A stretch of DNA of 64,000 nucleotides from Hyphomicrobiales bacterium (GCA_019075905.1 JAGXAM010000005.1:82606-146605); one strand, 5' to 3'. Positions 46,603 to 55,932 are shown, counted from the first letter of the stretch. Notes: a model not told the origin generated them from the letters alone. A program made the numbers and translations.

Positions 46603-47136
46603 TCAACCGAGGTGGCGCAAAAGCGGTGCTGCGGCGCTCGCTTCGAGTTTCGGGACGGCGCGGCCATAGACGGCAAGGCAGTCGGCGGCGGTCAGACGTG
46701 GGGAATAAAGCAGCGCGTCGACGTCTTAGGCTTCGTAAACGGCCTCACTCAATTGTCGCCCCTTGTCATGGGATTTGCCGCGTGCGGCGTTCGTGCTGAC
46801 GCCGAGCCGCCGTAGCCCGGTGGTTCGCAGATCGAGCACGGTGAGGGGAGCTGGCGCGGAGAGAGCGGCTACGGCCCAATTCTCGATTTCAGTCGCGTCG
46901 AGAACGCGATCGCTCACGCCCTCGAACCTGTCGCGGATGATGGCTTCGGCGATCGCGGTCGCCAAATTCCGGGCGAGGTAGACGAGCCGAAACCTCTGGC
47001 CCGGACTTGAGACGCGGGAGAAGCCAAATCCCATGCCAAGAGGCATTGTCATCTGCGCGGACGGTATCACGCGCACATAGGAGAATGGCTGGAAGCCCAG
47101 CACGAGATCATTGACGGTGGCCGGATCGCGTTTCAC
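46603..47136 (-). pseudogene. RES-domain toxin with in-frame premature stop
   Basis: A RES-family (NAD+-degrading toxin) gene starting with GTG 47136, 2 bp after the antitoxin stop. The frame reads VKRDPATVNDLVLGFQPFSY, then FRLVYLARNLATAIAEAIIR with the conserved Glu, and GRQLSEAVYEA. It then meets TAA at 46726-46728. The same frame goes on as DVDALLYSPRLTAADCLAVY to a second stop at 46603, restoring the normal RES end with the conserved Ser (YSPR). So one nonsense codon removes the Ser-bearing end. The truncated product would be 136 residues. The frame also runs upstream past GTG to 47388, but that part is a shadow of the antitoxin. Confidence 0.8.
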
Positions 47137-47138
47137 GG

Positions 47139-47867
47139 TCAGCCGAAATCCCGCTGGGCTGCCGCCACGACTTCGTCGACCAGCCCCATTTTCAGCCTGT
47201 CGAGGGGCGATCCGCCGATGCCGGGCTTCGGCTGGATCAGCCACAGCCAGGCGGCACGGGGATTGTTGATGATCCCGGTGATTTCCGTCATGCCTGCAAC
47301 GGGTCGGCCATCGACAAATTGTGCCAGCGGGAAGACATGTTTCCTTTCGCCCTTGAGGAGGCCAATCACAGCGCCGCGCCTTTGCCAATCATGCAACGTC
47401 GAGCGCTTGGTGCCAAACCGTGCTTCTATGTCGCGCGGCCCGGCGACAGGGCCTGCCCAGTCCTCAAGGCGCACGGGTATCGCCATAGCATCGAGGCGGC
47501 AGCGTACTTCGTCAATGTCGATCAGGGCGCCCAGCCCCTCGCCCTGGCTCGTCTCGATGCTGGTGACACGAACCGGGGCAGGCGCGACCGGCGTCCTTGC
47601 CGTCAATTCGGCGACCACAGCCTCGACGATCGCGGTCCATTCGCGGTCATGCGCGACCTTGACCTGCTGCTTTCTCGCGTCGAGCCGGGCAGCGACGGGG
47701 GTTGCTGCCGTGATGAAGGCCTTTGCTGCTGTCAGCGCAGCTTTGGAAGCTCCTGGATTATGCCGGGCCAGCACCTTGACAATTTCGGAAGCGGCGGCGG
47801 CATTGACGATGATATCTGCGCTGCCGGTGGCGGATTTACGGATCGTCGCGACCATTTCAGCATCCAT
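47139..47867 (-). CDS. Xre/MbcA/ParS-type antitoxin
   Basis: A 242-residue protein. The C-terminal third (PRAAWLWLIQPKPGIGGSPL, then DRLKMGLVDEVVAAAQR) is the MbcA/ParS/Xre antitoxin toxin-binding domain. A preceding HTH-like stretch reads DIEARFGTKRSTLHDWQRRG. The N-terminal 100 residues are an Ala-rich helical extension. Proteins like this neutralise RES toxins and autoregulate the operon. It lies immediately upstream of the RES gene. The pair sits between alr and radA, so it looks inserted. Confidence 0.82.
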   Translation of the reverse strand: MDAEMVATIRKSATGSADIIVNAAAASEIVKVLARHNPGASKAALTAAKAFITAATPVAARLDARKQQVKVAHDREWTAIVEAVVAELTARTPVAPAPVRVTSIETSQGEGLGALIDIDEVRCRLDAMAIPVRLEDWAGPVAGPRDIEARFGTKRSTLHDWQRRGAVIGLLKGERKHVFPLAQFVDGRPVAGMTEITGIINNPRAAWLWLIQPKPGIGGSPLDRLKMGLVDEVVAAAQRDFG

Positions 47868-48031
47868 GCTTCGATGAAATAAATAGTGCGGATTGATTGG
47901 ATTGTCCAGATCGTCCAGATGTCTTTGGCGCGGGCTGCGGTATCAAGCAGGGCGGGGCGGCCTTGATGGGCCTGCATTGCGTCTGCGCGCCAAGGCAACG
48001 CCAGGGCGAACACGGGTTGTTTTGCTGCGGA

Positions 48032-49111
48032 TTACCGGTAAATGCGCTCGAAGCGGCGCCCCAGGCTGGTGAGCACCTCATAGCCGATACGGCCGCTGCG
48101 GGCTGCGCATTCATCGATGCTGATAGCCGGGCCGAGAACCTGTGCCATCATGCCGGGCCGGAGTGCCGTTTCAGGAATGGCGCTGACATCGATCACCGAC
48201 AGATCCATCGACACGCGCCCGAGGAACGGACAGGCCTTGCCCTCCAGCATGGCGAAGGCGCCGGTGTCCGGCGCGGCGGCGGCCAGCCTCGCAAAGCCAT
48301 CGGCATAGCCGAGCGGCAGCGTCGCCACCCGCATGGCGCGCGGGGCGGTGAAATGTCCGCCATAGCCGATGGTTTCGCCTTGAGCGACGTCGCGCAGCAT
48401 CAGAAGCGGCACGTCGAGTTGCACCACGGCGCGCATCGGATTGGGGCTGCCGGGGCAGGGGTTGCCGCCATAAAGCGCGAAGCCGGGGCGCACCAGATCA
48501 TGCAGCGCGGCGGCACCAAGGAAAATTCCGGATGAATTGGCGAGGCTGGCCCTGGCATGCGGGAAGGCGGCGCGAATTTCAGCAAAACGGGCGATCTGCG
48601 CATTATTATGCGGATCGGCGGGCGTTTCCGAGACGATGAAATGGCTCATCACCAGATGCGGTGCCACCGCCGCAGTCGCAGCGCCATCGCCGGCCTGCAG
48701 GCCGAGCCGGTTCATACCGGTGTCGAAATGCACCGCGCAAGCCGGCAAGGCGGCGCCGGACTGGCGCGCCCTCGCCCAGAAGGCGACTTCGGGCAGGCTC
48801 GACAAAACCGGTTCGAGCCTGTGGCCCTGGAACAGTGCCAGCGCCGCATCATCCAGCGGACCGCCATTGAGCACGAAAATTGCCGGATCCGGCCCGATAA
48901 TCTTGCGTAGGGCGACGCCCTCGCCAAGGTGGGCGACGAAAAACGTGCCGCAACCCGCTTTGGCCAGAACCGGCGCAACCTCGCCCGCCCCAAGGCCATA
49001 GGCGTCAGCCTTGACCACGGCGGCACAGAGTGCCGGGCCGGCGCGCTGCGCGAGTTGCCGCCAGTTGGCGGCGATGGCGGCAAGATCAATGGTCAGGCGG
49101 GCTTTTGTCAG
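48032..49111 (-). CDS. alr: Alanine racemase, with non-standard start codon
   Basis: A PLP enzyme making D-Ala for peptidoglycan. From the proposed CTG at 49111 the protein has 359 residues: LTKARLTIDLAAIAANWRQL, PLP lysine K34 in VVKADAYGLG, MNRLGL, RPGFALYGGNPCPG, and the catalytic Tyr in ETIGYGGHFTA. No ATG, GTG or TTG lies in frame between the dnaB stop and codon 32. The GTG at codon 32 (49018) would delete the first strand and leave the PLP Lys at position 3, which is implausible. GGAG lies 7 nt before the CTG. It follows dnaB in the same frame. Confidence 0.88.
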   Translation of the reverse strand: MTKARLTIDLAAIAANWRQLAQRAGPALCAAVVKADAYGLGAGEVAPVLAKAGCGTFFVAHLGEGVALRKIIGPDPAIFVLNGGPLDDAALALFQGHRLEPVLSSLPEVAFWARARQSGAALPACAVHFDTGMNRLGLQAGDGAATAAVAPHLVMSHFIVSETPADPHNNAQIARFAEIRAAFPHARASLANSSGIFLGAAALHDLVRPGFALYGGNPCPGSPNPMRAVVQLDVPLLMLRDVAQGETIGYGGHFTAPRAMRVATLPLGYADGFARLAAAAPDTGAFAMLEGKACPFLGRVSMDLSVIDVSAIPETALRPGMMAQVLGPAISIDECAARSGRIGYEVLTSLGRRFERIYR

Positions 49112-49132
49112 GAATTTGCTCCGGTTGCGGGG

Positions 49133-50635
49133 TCAAACCCGCGAAGGAAGATGATCTTCATGCGCCAGATCGGAAAAGCGGGTCATTTCGGCCTCGAACT
49201 GCACCTCAATGGTGCCGGTCGGGCCATGGCGCTGCTTGCCGATGATGATTTCGGCGCGGCCATAGGCACGCTCGATGTCGGCCATCCATTTGATGTGCTC
49301 GGGTGTGCCGGCCTGCGGCTCGCGGTTCTTGAGGTAATATTCCTCGCGATAAACAAACATCACCACGTCGGCGTCCTGCTCGATTGAACCTGATTCGCGC
49401 AAATCCGACAGCATCGGGCGCTTGTCGTCGCGCGCTTCCACCTGACGCGACAATTGCGACAGGGCGATGATCGGCACGTTCAGTTCCTTGGCCAGGGCCT
49501 TCAGGCCGGTGGTGATTTCGGTGAGTTCCTGCACGCGGTTTTCATTGGCTTTCTTGCCGCCGGAGAGCAATTGCAGATAATCCACCACCAGAACATCGAG
49601 CCCGCGCTGGCGTTTCAGCCGTCGCGCCCGGGCGGTCAATTGCGCGATGGAAATACCGCCGGTCTGGTCAATGTGGAACGGCACGCGCTCCATGCGCTGC
49701 GCCGCCTCGGTGATCTGGCGAAATTCGGCCTCGTTGAGATCGCCGCGCCTGATCTTGTAGGAGGCGACGCCCGATTGCTCGGCAATGATACGGGTGGCCA
49801 ATTGCTCGGATGACATTTCCAGTGAGAAAAAGCCGACAATGCCGCCGTTCTTGGCCTCGCGGGTGCCATCGGGCCTGGTGTGGCCCTCGTAGGCGCTGGC
49901 AATGTTGAAGGCGATGTTGGTGGCGAGCGCCGTCTTGCCCATGCCCGGGCGTCCGGCGATGATGATGAGATCTGATGCCTGCAGGCCGCCCATCTGCCGG
50001 TCGAGGTCGCGCAGGCCGGTGGCGACGCCGGAAAGCTTGCCTTCGCGCTCGAAGGCGCGCGCCGCCATGTCGATGGCAATGCCCAGCGCCTCGCTGAATT
50101 TCTGGAAGCCGCCGGCATAGCGCCCGGCCTCGGCGATTTCATAGAGCCGCCGCTCGGCCTCCTCGATCTGCGCGCGGGGCGAGTGATCGACCGCCGCATC
50201 ATAGGCGACATTGACTATATCCTCGCCAATGCCGATTAGCCCGCGCCGCACTGCCAGATCGTGGATGGTGCGGCCAAAATCGGCGGCATTGATGATGGTG
50301 GGGGCTTCAGCCGCCAGCCGCACCATATATTGCGGCAGGGTGATGCCACCAAGGTCGTGATCGCCAAGGAAGGTTTTCAGTGTGATCGGCGAGGCAATCT
50401 TTCCCATGCGGATCAACTGGCCCATCACATCAAAGATGCGTCGGTGCAGCTCCTCGGAGAAATCCTCGACCTTGAGAAAATCGGCGACGCGGTCATAGGT
50501 GTCATTATTGACAAGAATGGCGCCGAGCAGCGCCTGCTCGACCTCGACATTATGCGGTGCCACCCGAAACGGCTGGCCGGCGGGCGTGGCTGCGGGCACG
50601 AGATTCATGGAACGGGCGGTGTCTGCGGGGCTCAT
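49133..50635 (-). CDS. dnaB: Replicative DNA helicase
   Basis: A hexameric helicase of 500 residues. The N-terminal domain begins after MSPADTARSMNLVP and has PHNVEVEQALLGAILVN. The RecA core has Walker A AGRPGMGKTALATN, FFSLEMSSEQLA, DVLVVDYLQLL and the motif LSQLSRQVEARDDKRPMLSD. A GTG at 50641 is also possible and is better spaced from AGGA; the difference is two codons. It is the first gene of the dnaB-alr-(TA)-radA-cvpA-purF run. Confidence 0.96.
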   Translation of the reverse strand: MSPADTARSMNLVPAATPAGQPFRVAPHNVEVEQALLGAILVNNDTYDRVADFLKVEDFSEELHRRIFDVMGQLIRMGKIASPITLKTFLGDHDLGGITLPQYMVRLAAEAPTIINAADFGRTIHDLAVRRGLIGIGEDIVNVAYDAAVDHSPRAQIEEAERRLYEIAEAGRYAGGFQKFSEALGIAIDMAARAFEREGKLSGVATGLRDLDRQMGGLQASDLIIIAGRPGMGKTALATNIAFNIASAYEGHTRPDGTREAKNGGIVGFFSLEMSSEQLATRIIAEQSGVASYKIRRGDLNEAEFRQITEAAQRMERVPFHIDQTGGISIAQLTARARRLKRQRGLDVLVVDYLQLLSGGKKANENRVQELTEITTGLKALAKELNVPIIALSQLSRQVEARDDKRPMLSDLRESGSIEQDADVVMFVYREEYYLKNREPQAGTPEHIKWMADIERAYGRAEIIIGKQRHGPTGTIEVQFEAEMTRFSDLAHEDHLPSRV

Positions 50636-50838
50636 GGGCACAAGAATTCCTGGGGTGGCGCGAATCAGCGCCAGCGATGGGCTATGTTAGCACTTTGCGA
50701 TCGGGGCCGGGGCGCAAGCCCGCAGCGCGCAGGCTTGTCCCCCCTATCCACACCAGCCCTGCCGCAGCGAAACAAATGCTTGACAGGCTTGGCGCAGGCG
50801 TTGCGGCCCAAGGCTGGCCGCGCCCCGGGCCGCCGCCC

Positions 50839-51384
50839 TCAGGCGTAGATAGGCAGGCCGTCGATGCTGATCATGTTCTTTTCGGCACGATAAGCCTCAA
50901 GGCCGGCCTCGCCCTTGCGGGCTGCCCATTCATCGAGCGCCGTGCGCTCGCTTTCAAAGCCAAATTGCGGCACGCCATAGCCGCAGGATGTCTGGACCCG
51001 CTTGCAGGCAAGATGGATCATGTGGCGCGCGCCGGGCGGTTCGGAATTGTCGAAATGCGCGGCGAGGAGCGCGGCATATTCGCTGCCGCCGCGCGCCACG
51101 AGGCGGCCCTGGCCGTAGAGCCGCAAGATCAGGGGCGGGCCTTCAAAGGCGCAGAACATCAGCGTCATGCGGCCATCGCGGGCCATGTGCCCGGCGGTTT
51201 CATTGCCGCTGCCGGTCTTGTCGAGATAGACTACATGATGCTCGTCGAGCACCCGCAGGCAGGCGGTGCTGCGCGGCGACAGGTTGACATAGCCCTTGGC
51301 GGCGGCGCTGGCGGCAAAGAATATGTGCTGGCGGGCGATGAATTTGACGATCTGCGGCTCGATGGACGGAAAAACCTTGGCCAT
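50839..51384 (-). CDS. Pyridoxamine 5'-phosphate oxidase family protein
   Basis: A 181-residue FMN-type split-barrel protein. FAASAAAKGYVNLSPRS and HHVVYLDKTGSGNETAGHMA are characteristic of the PNPOx-like group, with DGRMTLMFCAFEGPPLILRL after. It starts 3 bp after the stop of the dehydrogenase gene, so the two form an operon. The substrate (flavin reduction or heme-like ligand) is unknown. Confidence 0.88.
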   Translation of the reverse strand: MAKVFPSIEPQIVKFIARQHIFFAASAAAKGYVNLSPRSTACLRVLDEHHVVYLDKTGSGNETAGHMARDGRMTLMFCAFEGPPLILRLYGQGRLVARGGSEYAALLAAHFDNSEPPGARHMIHLACKRVQTSCGYGVPQFGFESERTALDEWAARKGEAGLEAYRAEKNMISIDGLPIYA

Positions 51385-51387
51385 GAC

Positions 51388-52266
51388 TCACTGCCCTCGC
51401 AACATGTTGATGATGCCCGAGAAATCATCGCTGGCATGGCCGTTGGAGGCAAAAAGCTGGAAGAGCTGCAAGGCCATGGCGCCCATGGGCGTGGTGGCGC
51501 CGCTGGTCTGGGCGGCCTGCTGCGACAGTTTCAGATCCTTGAGCATCAGGGCCGCCGCAAAGCCGGGCTTATAGGCATTGTTGGCGGGGCTGGCGGGCAC
51601 CAGTTCCGGCACCGGGCAATAGGAGGTCAGGGACCAGCTTTGCCCCGAGGACGTCGAGGCGACATCGAACAGGGCGCGATGCGACAGGCCGAGCGCTTCG
51701 GCCAGAACAAAGGCTTCGGCGGTGGCGACCATGGTGGCGCCGAGAATCATGTTGTTGCAGATTTTCGCGGCTTGCCCGGCTCCAGCCTCGCCGCAATTGA
51801 CGATTTTGCGACCCATGTTTTCCAATACCGGCGTCGCGCGGGCCAGGGCTTCAGCCGCCCCGCCGCACATGAATGTCAAGGTTCCGGCTTTGGCGCCGCC
51901 GGTGCCGCCCGAGACCGGCGCGTCAATGCTGGCAAGCCCGGCTTTTGCCGCCACATCATGGGCAGCGCGGGCGCTGTCGACATCAATGGTCGAGCAGTCG
52001 ATCATCAGGGTTTTGGGCGCGGCGGCGGGCACGATGTCCAGCCAGCAGCTGCGCACATGCGCGCCGGCCGGCAGCATGGTGATGACGATATCCCGGTCCT
52101 GCGCGGCGGCCCTTGCCGAAGCGGCGACGAGCAGGCCATTGTTGCGGGCTTCATCGCACAGGAACGGCACCAGATCGAAACCGGCGACTTCATGGCCCGC
52201 CTTCACGAGATTGGCAGCCATCGGCCCGCCCATGTTGCCAAGACCGATAAATCCTATCCGAGCCAT
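51388..52266 (-). CDS. mmsB: 3-hydroxyisobutyrate dehydrogenase
   Basis: A 292-residue beta-hydroxyacid dehydrogenase in valine breakdown, oxidising 3-hydroxyisobutyrate to methylmalonate semialdehyde with NAD+. It shows Rossmann GLGNMGGPMAANLVKAGH, FDLVP, IDCSTIDVDSAR, the substrate motif DAPVSGGTGGAKAGTLTFM, and the catalytic Lys region GAGQAAKICNNMILGATMVA. ATG 52266 gives the usual start. Other valine genes are not in the window, so another beta-hydroxyacid substrate is possible. Confidence 0.88.
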   Translation of the reverse strand: MARIGFIGLGNMGGPMAANLVKAGHEVAGFDLVPFLCDEARNNGLLVAASARAAAQDRDIVITMLPAGAHVRSCWLDIVPAAAPKTLMIDCSTIDVDSARAAHDVAAKAGLASIDAPVSGGTGGAKAGTLTFMCGGAAEALARATPVLENMGRKIVNCGEAGAGQAAKICNNMILGATMVATAEAFVLAEALGLSHRALFDVASTSSGQSWSLTSYCPVPELVPASPANNAYKPGFAAALMLKDLKLSQQAAQTSGATTPMGAMALQLFQLFASNGHASDDFSGIINMLRGQ

Positions 52267-52363
52267 GCTGCGCACTCCTCAAATTGACGCGCGAACCACG
52301 TTGCCACCAGCCACGTTCGAGCGCATGATCATGGCATTATGTCACCGGCCGGGATGCTGCAAC

Positions 52364-52711
52364 ATGCTTCGACCTCTTTTCATGGCGATGGCGCTGACGT
52401 CGGCGGGTTTCGCCGGCGCGGCTCACGCTGCCGACCTCAATGATTACCCCACCGATGCGAGGGCTGATTTCGTGTTTGGCTGCATGAAGGCCAATGGCGA
52501 CACGCACGATGCGCTGGAGCGTTGCTCGTGCGCTATTGATGTGATCGCCAGCATTCTGCCCTACAAGGCCTATGAAAAGGGCGAAACCGTCGCCAGCCTC
52601 GATCTCGACCATGGCCAGATCGGCCGGATGATGCATGCCTCGACCATTTCAAAACTGGCGCTCGACCGGCTTTACCGCGCCCGGGCCGAAGCGGAAGTGC
52701 GCTGCTTCTAG
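52364..52711 (+). CDS. Small secreted protein of unknown function
   Basis: A 115-residue protein with signal peptide MLRPLFMAMALTSAGFAGAA(HA). The mature part is ADLNDYPTDARADFVFGCMK, then LERCSCAIDVIASILPYKAY, with three closely placed Cys that may form disulfides. GGGA precedes the ATG, and an in-frame ATG at 52325 is also open. It is divergent from mmsB and upstream of tpiA on the same strand. No family was recognised. Confidence 0.65.
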   Translation: MLRPLFMAMALTSAGFAGAAHAADLNDYPTDARADFVFGCMKANGDTHDALERCSCAIDVIASILPYKAYEKGETVASLDLDHGQIGRMMHASTISKLALDRLYRARAEAEVRCF

Positions 52712-52822
52712 GCCGGGGCTGACGACCGGGCTTGTGTGACGCGGCCCAGGCGGGCGTTGCGTCGCAGGCGACAATCCTGATTTTATGCGATAAATGGGGC
52801 CACCATGATCAAGGGGGGTCAC

Positions 52823-53560
52823 ATGACACGGCGCAAATTGATTGCCGGCAACTGGAAAATGAACGGCCTTAACGCGGCCCTGGCGGAAATTACCGCCATA
52901 GGCGCCGGTGTCGCTGCCCTTGGTGCCAGGGCCCCCGATGTGCTGGTGTGTCCGCCCTTCACGCTGATCAGCTCCGCCGCCCGGGGCGAGGTGGCGATCG
53001 GGGCGCAGGATTGCCATATCGGCGTTTCCGGCGCGCATACCGGCGATATTTCCAGTGTCATGCTCAAGGATGCCGGGGCTGGCAGCGTCATTGTCGGCCA
53101 TTCCGAGCGCCGCGCCGACCATGGCGAGGATGATGCGCTGGTGCGCGCCAAGGCGGAGGCGGCGCTGGCAGCGGGCCTGCGGACGATCATTTGCGTTGGT
53201 GAAACCAGGGCCGAGCGCGAGGCGGGCACGGCCTATGCTGTCGTGGCCCGCCAGATTGCCGGGTCAGTGCCCTTCGCGGCGCAAGGAACCATCGTTATCG
53301 CCTATGAGCCGGTCTGGGCGATTGGCACCGGCCTGACGCCCACCAATGATGATATTGCCGCGATGCACGGCGCCATTCGTGCCGAACTTGCCCGCAGCGA
53401 TGCGGCGCGCGCGGCGGTGACGCAGATCCTTTACGGCGGATCGGTCAAGCCCGGCAATGCCCGCGAAATTCTGGCGCTGGCCGATGTCGACGGCGCGCTG
53501 GTTGGCGGCGCCAGCCTGAAGGCCGCCGATTTCCTCGGTATCATCAACGCCTGCGTCTGA
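52823..53560 (+). CDS. tpiA: Triosephosphate isomerase
   Basis: A 245-residue glycolytic enzyme interconverting dihydroxyacetone phosphate and glyceraldehyde 3-phosphate. Catalytic K12 is in AGNWKMNG, H93 in VIVGHSERR and E162 in [12 protein letters not shown]. Phosphate-binding [12 protein letters not shown] and [11 protein letters not shown] complete the barrel. A strong AGGGGGG lies before the ATG at 52823, so the in-frame ATG at 52805 is less likely. Confidence 0.97.
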   Translation: MTRRKLIAGNWKMNGLNAALAEITAIGAGVAALGARAPDVLVCPPFTLISSAARGEVAIGAQDCHIGVSGAHTGDISSVMLKDAGAGSVIVGHSERRADHGEDDALVRAKAEAALAAGLRTIICVGETRAEREAGTAYAVVARQIAGSVPFAAQGTIVIAYEPVWAIGTGLTPTNDDIAAMHGAIRAELARSDAARAAVTQILYGGSVKPGNAREILALADVDGALVGGASLKAADFLGIINACV

Positions 53561-53811
53561 GCGCGGGACGCTGCATCAATACGCATGACGCGCCGCTTCT
53601 TGCTTCGGTGGCCTCTATCCTATCGTCATTGCGAGCGTTAGCGAAGCAACCCAGGGGGCTGGCTCAATGCCGAGGCTAGCTAGCCCGAAACCTCTTGTTT
53701 GCTTCGGGGTGCAGCGCTTCGCAATGATCGTGAGCGGCGTCATTGCGTCTGGGAACCGCCCCAATTATATAAACAGCCCCAAGGGACTCAATTGTCACAA
53801 ATCATCTATTA
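53561..53811. other. Intergenic region between tpiA and the GIY-YIG gene, with dispersed repeat
   Basis: About 250 bp. It contains the repeat-like element at 53624-53730, then a transition to AT-rich sequence that continues into the nuclease gene. No protein-like frame was seen. Confidence 0.5.
53624..53730. repeat. Dispersed intergenic repeat-like element (CGTCATTGCGAGCG...)
   Basis: Begins CGTCATTGCGAGCG followed by TTAGCGAAGCAACCCAG and ends CGCTTCGCAATGATCG, an imperfect inverted repeat around a roughly 80-bp centre. This sequence style (GCGAGCG..AGCGAAGCAA..CCAG) is common as an intergenic repeat in Bradyrhizobiaceae-like genomes. Only one copy lies in this window. Confidence 0.55.
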
Positions 53812-54630
53812 TTAATTACTATCCGTCATGCGAATTTTATTTTCAATGTCCCGAAGTGTCTGTTTAAGCTTTATTTCATTGAGCTCCGGATCAATGTCTT
53901 GAATGTATTCCGCAGCAGAAAAATCATCGCCCCTCTTTCTATTTTGGGGTGGCTCAAGTGCTTCTATTAACAGGGACTCAAGTGTTGCTATAATACTTGC
54001 AAGGGATGTATTAAAGGTAACCTCTCGAAGATCCCCGGCTTCTGTTACTTCGAGGAGTCCAAACCATGAAAATCGATTCCAACGACCACCCAGACGATCA
54101 ATTGTGTGCTCAAATAGTCGCCGACCTAGCGGTCTGTCTATAATTCTCCCAACGTAAATTACATCATGGTGATCGTAAAGTATGTAAATACCTTTCTGCC
54201 TACCAAAATCTACTGCTTTAGATTTAGCTTGTTGCTTTCCGTACATTTTCGGGTCATTGCGCCATACAACAAGATCTCTTTGCCAATACATACCAAAAGA
54301 ACTAATTATTGCGGCTGAAGATTCTACATCTGAATCAGCGAGTGTTTCTAATTTATTGTCTTCTTTATTCACGTTTGAAGGTATAAAGTCTGTCGTTTGC
54401 GGCAAATTCTTGAGTCCAAATATGCCTTTTCCAACACGCACAAATGGTGACTTGTCGCCGTCATTCTTAATCGAGGTCGTCAGTGTGGCGTTCACTGTTG
54501 CGGCAGGGGTTGCGCCGTCGGTTTCGTAGTGACCACCAGATAATATTCTTTCAGATATTTCTTGGTAGGGAAGCGAAGTTCCTGCCTCCGTAAGCACTTT
54601 CTTTATCGCTTCTCTCCAAGATCTTTCCAC
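53812..54630 (-). CDS. HARE-HTH plus GIY-YIG nuclease domain protein
   Basis: A 272-residue protein with GTG start. Residues 1-75 form a HARE-HTH domain (SWREAIKKVLTEAGTSLPYQ, ATPAATVNATL, SPFVRVGKGIFGL), linked to modified-DNA recognition and restriction systems. Residues about 145-250 form a GIY-YIG nuclease: KGIYILYDHHDVIYVGR (G147, Y149, Y159, G161), R167/R170 nearby, and catalytic E218/E223 with N230 in LEPPQNRKRGD. The gene is strongly AT-rich, with many Ile, Asn and Lys codons, unlike all neighbours. It sits between nuoD and tpiA next to a repeat. Likely a transferred nuclease, possibly defence; no methylase is adjacent. Confidence 0.8.
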   Translation of the reverse strand: MERSWREAIKKVLTEAGTSLPYQEISERILSGGHYETDGATPAATVNATLTTSIKNDGDKSPFVRVGKGIFGLKNLPQTTDFIPSNVNKEDNKLETLADSDVESSAAIISSFGMYWQRDLVVWRNDPKMYGKQQAKSKAVDFGRQKGIYILYDHHDVIYVGRIIDRPLGRRLFEHTIDRLGGRWNRFSWFGLLEVTEAGDLREVTFNTSLASIIATLESLLIEALEPPQNRKRGDDFSAAEYIQDIDPELNEIKLKQTLRDIENKIRMTDSN

Positions 54631-54741
54631 TTAAGCCCCCCAATCTAACCCAAAGCCAATCCAACTTAGACATGGAGGACTATCGCGTCTAATACTGCTC
54701 CTGTCTAGATCCCCAGAATTGTGCCTTGAATGGTCGCCTCG

Positions 54742-55932
54742 TCAGCGATCGACCTCGCCGAACACGATGTCGAGCGAGCCCAGCACCGCGGAGACGTCGG
54801 CGAGCATGTGGCCGCGACACAGGAAATCCATGGCCTGCAAATGCGCAAAGCCAGGAGCCCGGATCTTGCAGCGGTAGGGCTTGTTGGAGCCATCGGCGAC
54901 GAGATAGACGCCAAACTCGCCCTTGGGAGCCTCGACGGCGGCATAGACCTCGCCCGCCGGCACATGAAAACCTTCGGTCATCAGCTTGAAATGGTGGATC
55001 AGCGCCTCCATCGAGCGCTTCATGGCGCCGCGTGAGGGCGGTGCGAATTTGCCATCGGTGCTTTGCACCGGCCCATGTCCATCGGGTCGAGACAGCTTTT
55101 CGACGCATTGGCGCATGATGCGCACCGACTGGCGCATTTCTTCCATGCGGATGACCTGGCGGTCGTAATTATCGCCATGCTTGCCGACCGGAATGTCAAA
55201 TTCCATTTCCTCGTAGCATTCGTAGGGCTGGCTCTTGCGCAAATCCCAGGCGGCGCCGGAGCCGCGCACCATCACGCCAGAAAAGCCCCATTTCCAGCAA
55301 TCTTCCAGTGAGACAATGCCGATATCGACATTGCGCTGCTTGAAAATGCGGTTGCCGATGAACAGGGTTTCGAGATCATCGCAAACCTTCAGGAACGGAT
55401 CGCAGAAGGCACCAATGTCGTCGATCAGCTTTTGCGGCAGATCGGCATGAACGCCGCCGGGGCGGAAATAATTGGCGTGCATGCGCGAGCCCGAGGCGCG
55501 CTCATAAAACACCATCAGCTTTTCGCGTTCTTCAAAGCCCCAGAGCGGCGGCGTCAGGGCGCCGACGTCCATGGCCTGGGTGGTGACATTCAGCAGATGC
55601 GACAGCAGGCGGCCGATTTCGCAAAACAGCACGCGGATGAGCTGGGCGCGGCGCGGCACGGTGACCCCGCACAGCCGCTCGATGGCCAGACAAAACGCGT
55701 GTTCCTGATTCATCGGCGCGACATAATCGAGCCGGTCGAAATAGGGCACGTTCTGCACATAGGTGCGCGCTTCCATCAGCTTTTCAGTGCCGCGATGAAG
55801 CAGGCCGATATGCGGATCGACGCGATCCACGACCTCGCCGTCAAGATCAAGCACCAGCCGCAGCACGCCATGGGCCGCAGGATGCTGAGGGCCGAAGTTG
55901 ATGGAAAAAGAGCGGGTTGTGTGGTCGTTCAT
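54742..55932 (-). CDS. nuoD: NADH-quinone oxidoreductase subunit D
   Basis: A 396-residue subunit of the complex I Q module at the membrane interface. Typical segments: [60 protein letters not shown] and C-terminal [20 protein letters not shown] ending in DIVFGEVDR. The ATG overlaps the stop of the 60-residue upstream gene. nuoE, the usual next gene, is absent; the AT-rich nuclease gene follows instead. Confidence 0.97.
   Translation of the reverse strand: MNDHTTRSFSINFGPQHPAAHGVLRLVLDLDGEVVDRVDPHIGLLHRGTEKLMEARTYVQNVPYFDRLDYVAPMNQEHAFCLAIERLCGVTVPRRAQLIRVLFCEIGRLLSHLLNVTTQAMDVGALTPPLWGFEEREKLMVFYERASGSRMHANYFRPGGVHADLPQKLIDDIGAFCDPFLKVCDDLETLFIGNRIFKQRNVDIGIVSLEDCWKWGFSGVMVRGSGAAWDLRKSQPYECYEEMEFDIPVGKHGDNYDRQVIRMEEMRQSVRIMRQCVEKLSRPDGHGPVQSTDGKFAPPSRGAMKRSMEALIHHFKLMTEGFHVPAGEVYAAVEAPKGEFGVYLVADGSNKPYRCKIRAPGFAHLQAMDFLCRGHMLADVSAVLGSLDIVFGEVDR

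Noticed and set aside
47137..47388. N-terminal extension of the RES gene from 47388
   Set aside because: It overlaps the antitoxin gene in another frame and has no protein character; GTG 47136 follows the antitoxin stop directly.
50683..50700. TTAGCACTTTGCG resembling half of a CIRCE element upstream of dnaB
   Set aside because: Only one half-site is present; no GAGTGCTAA partner follows, and dnaB is not a chaperone gene.
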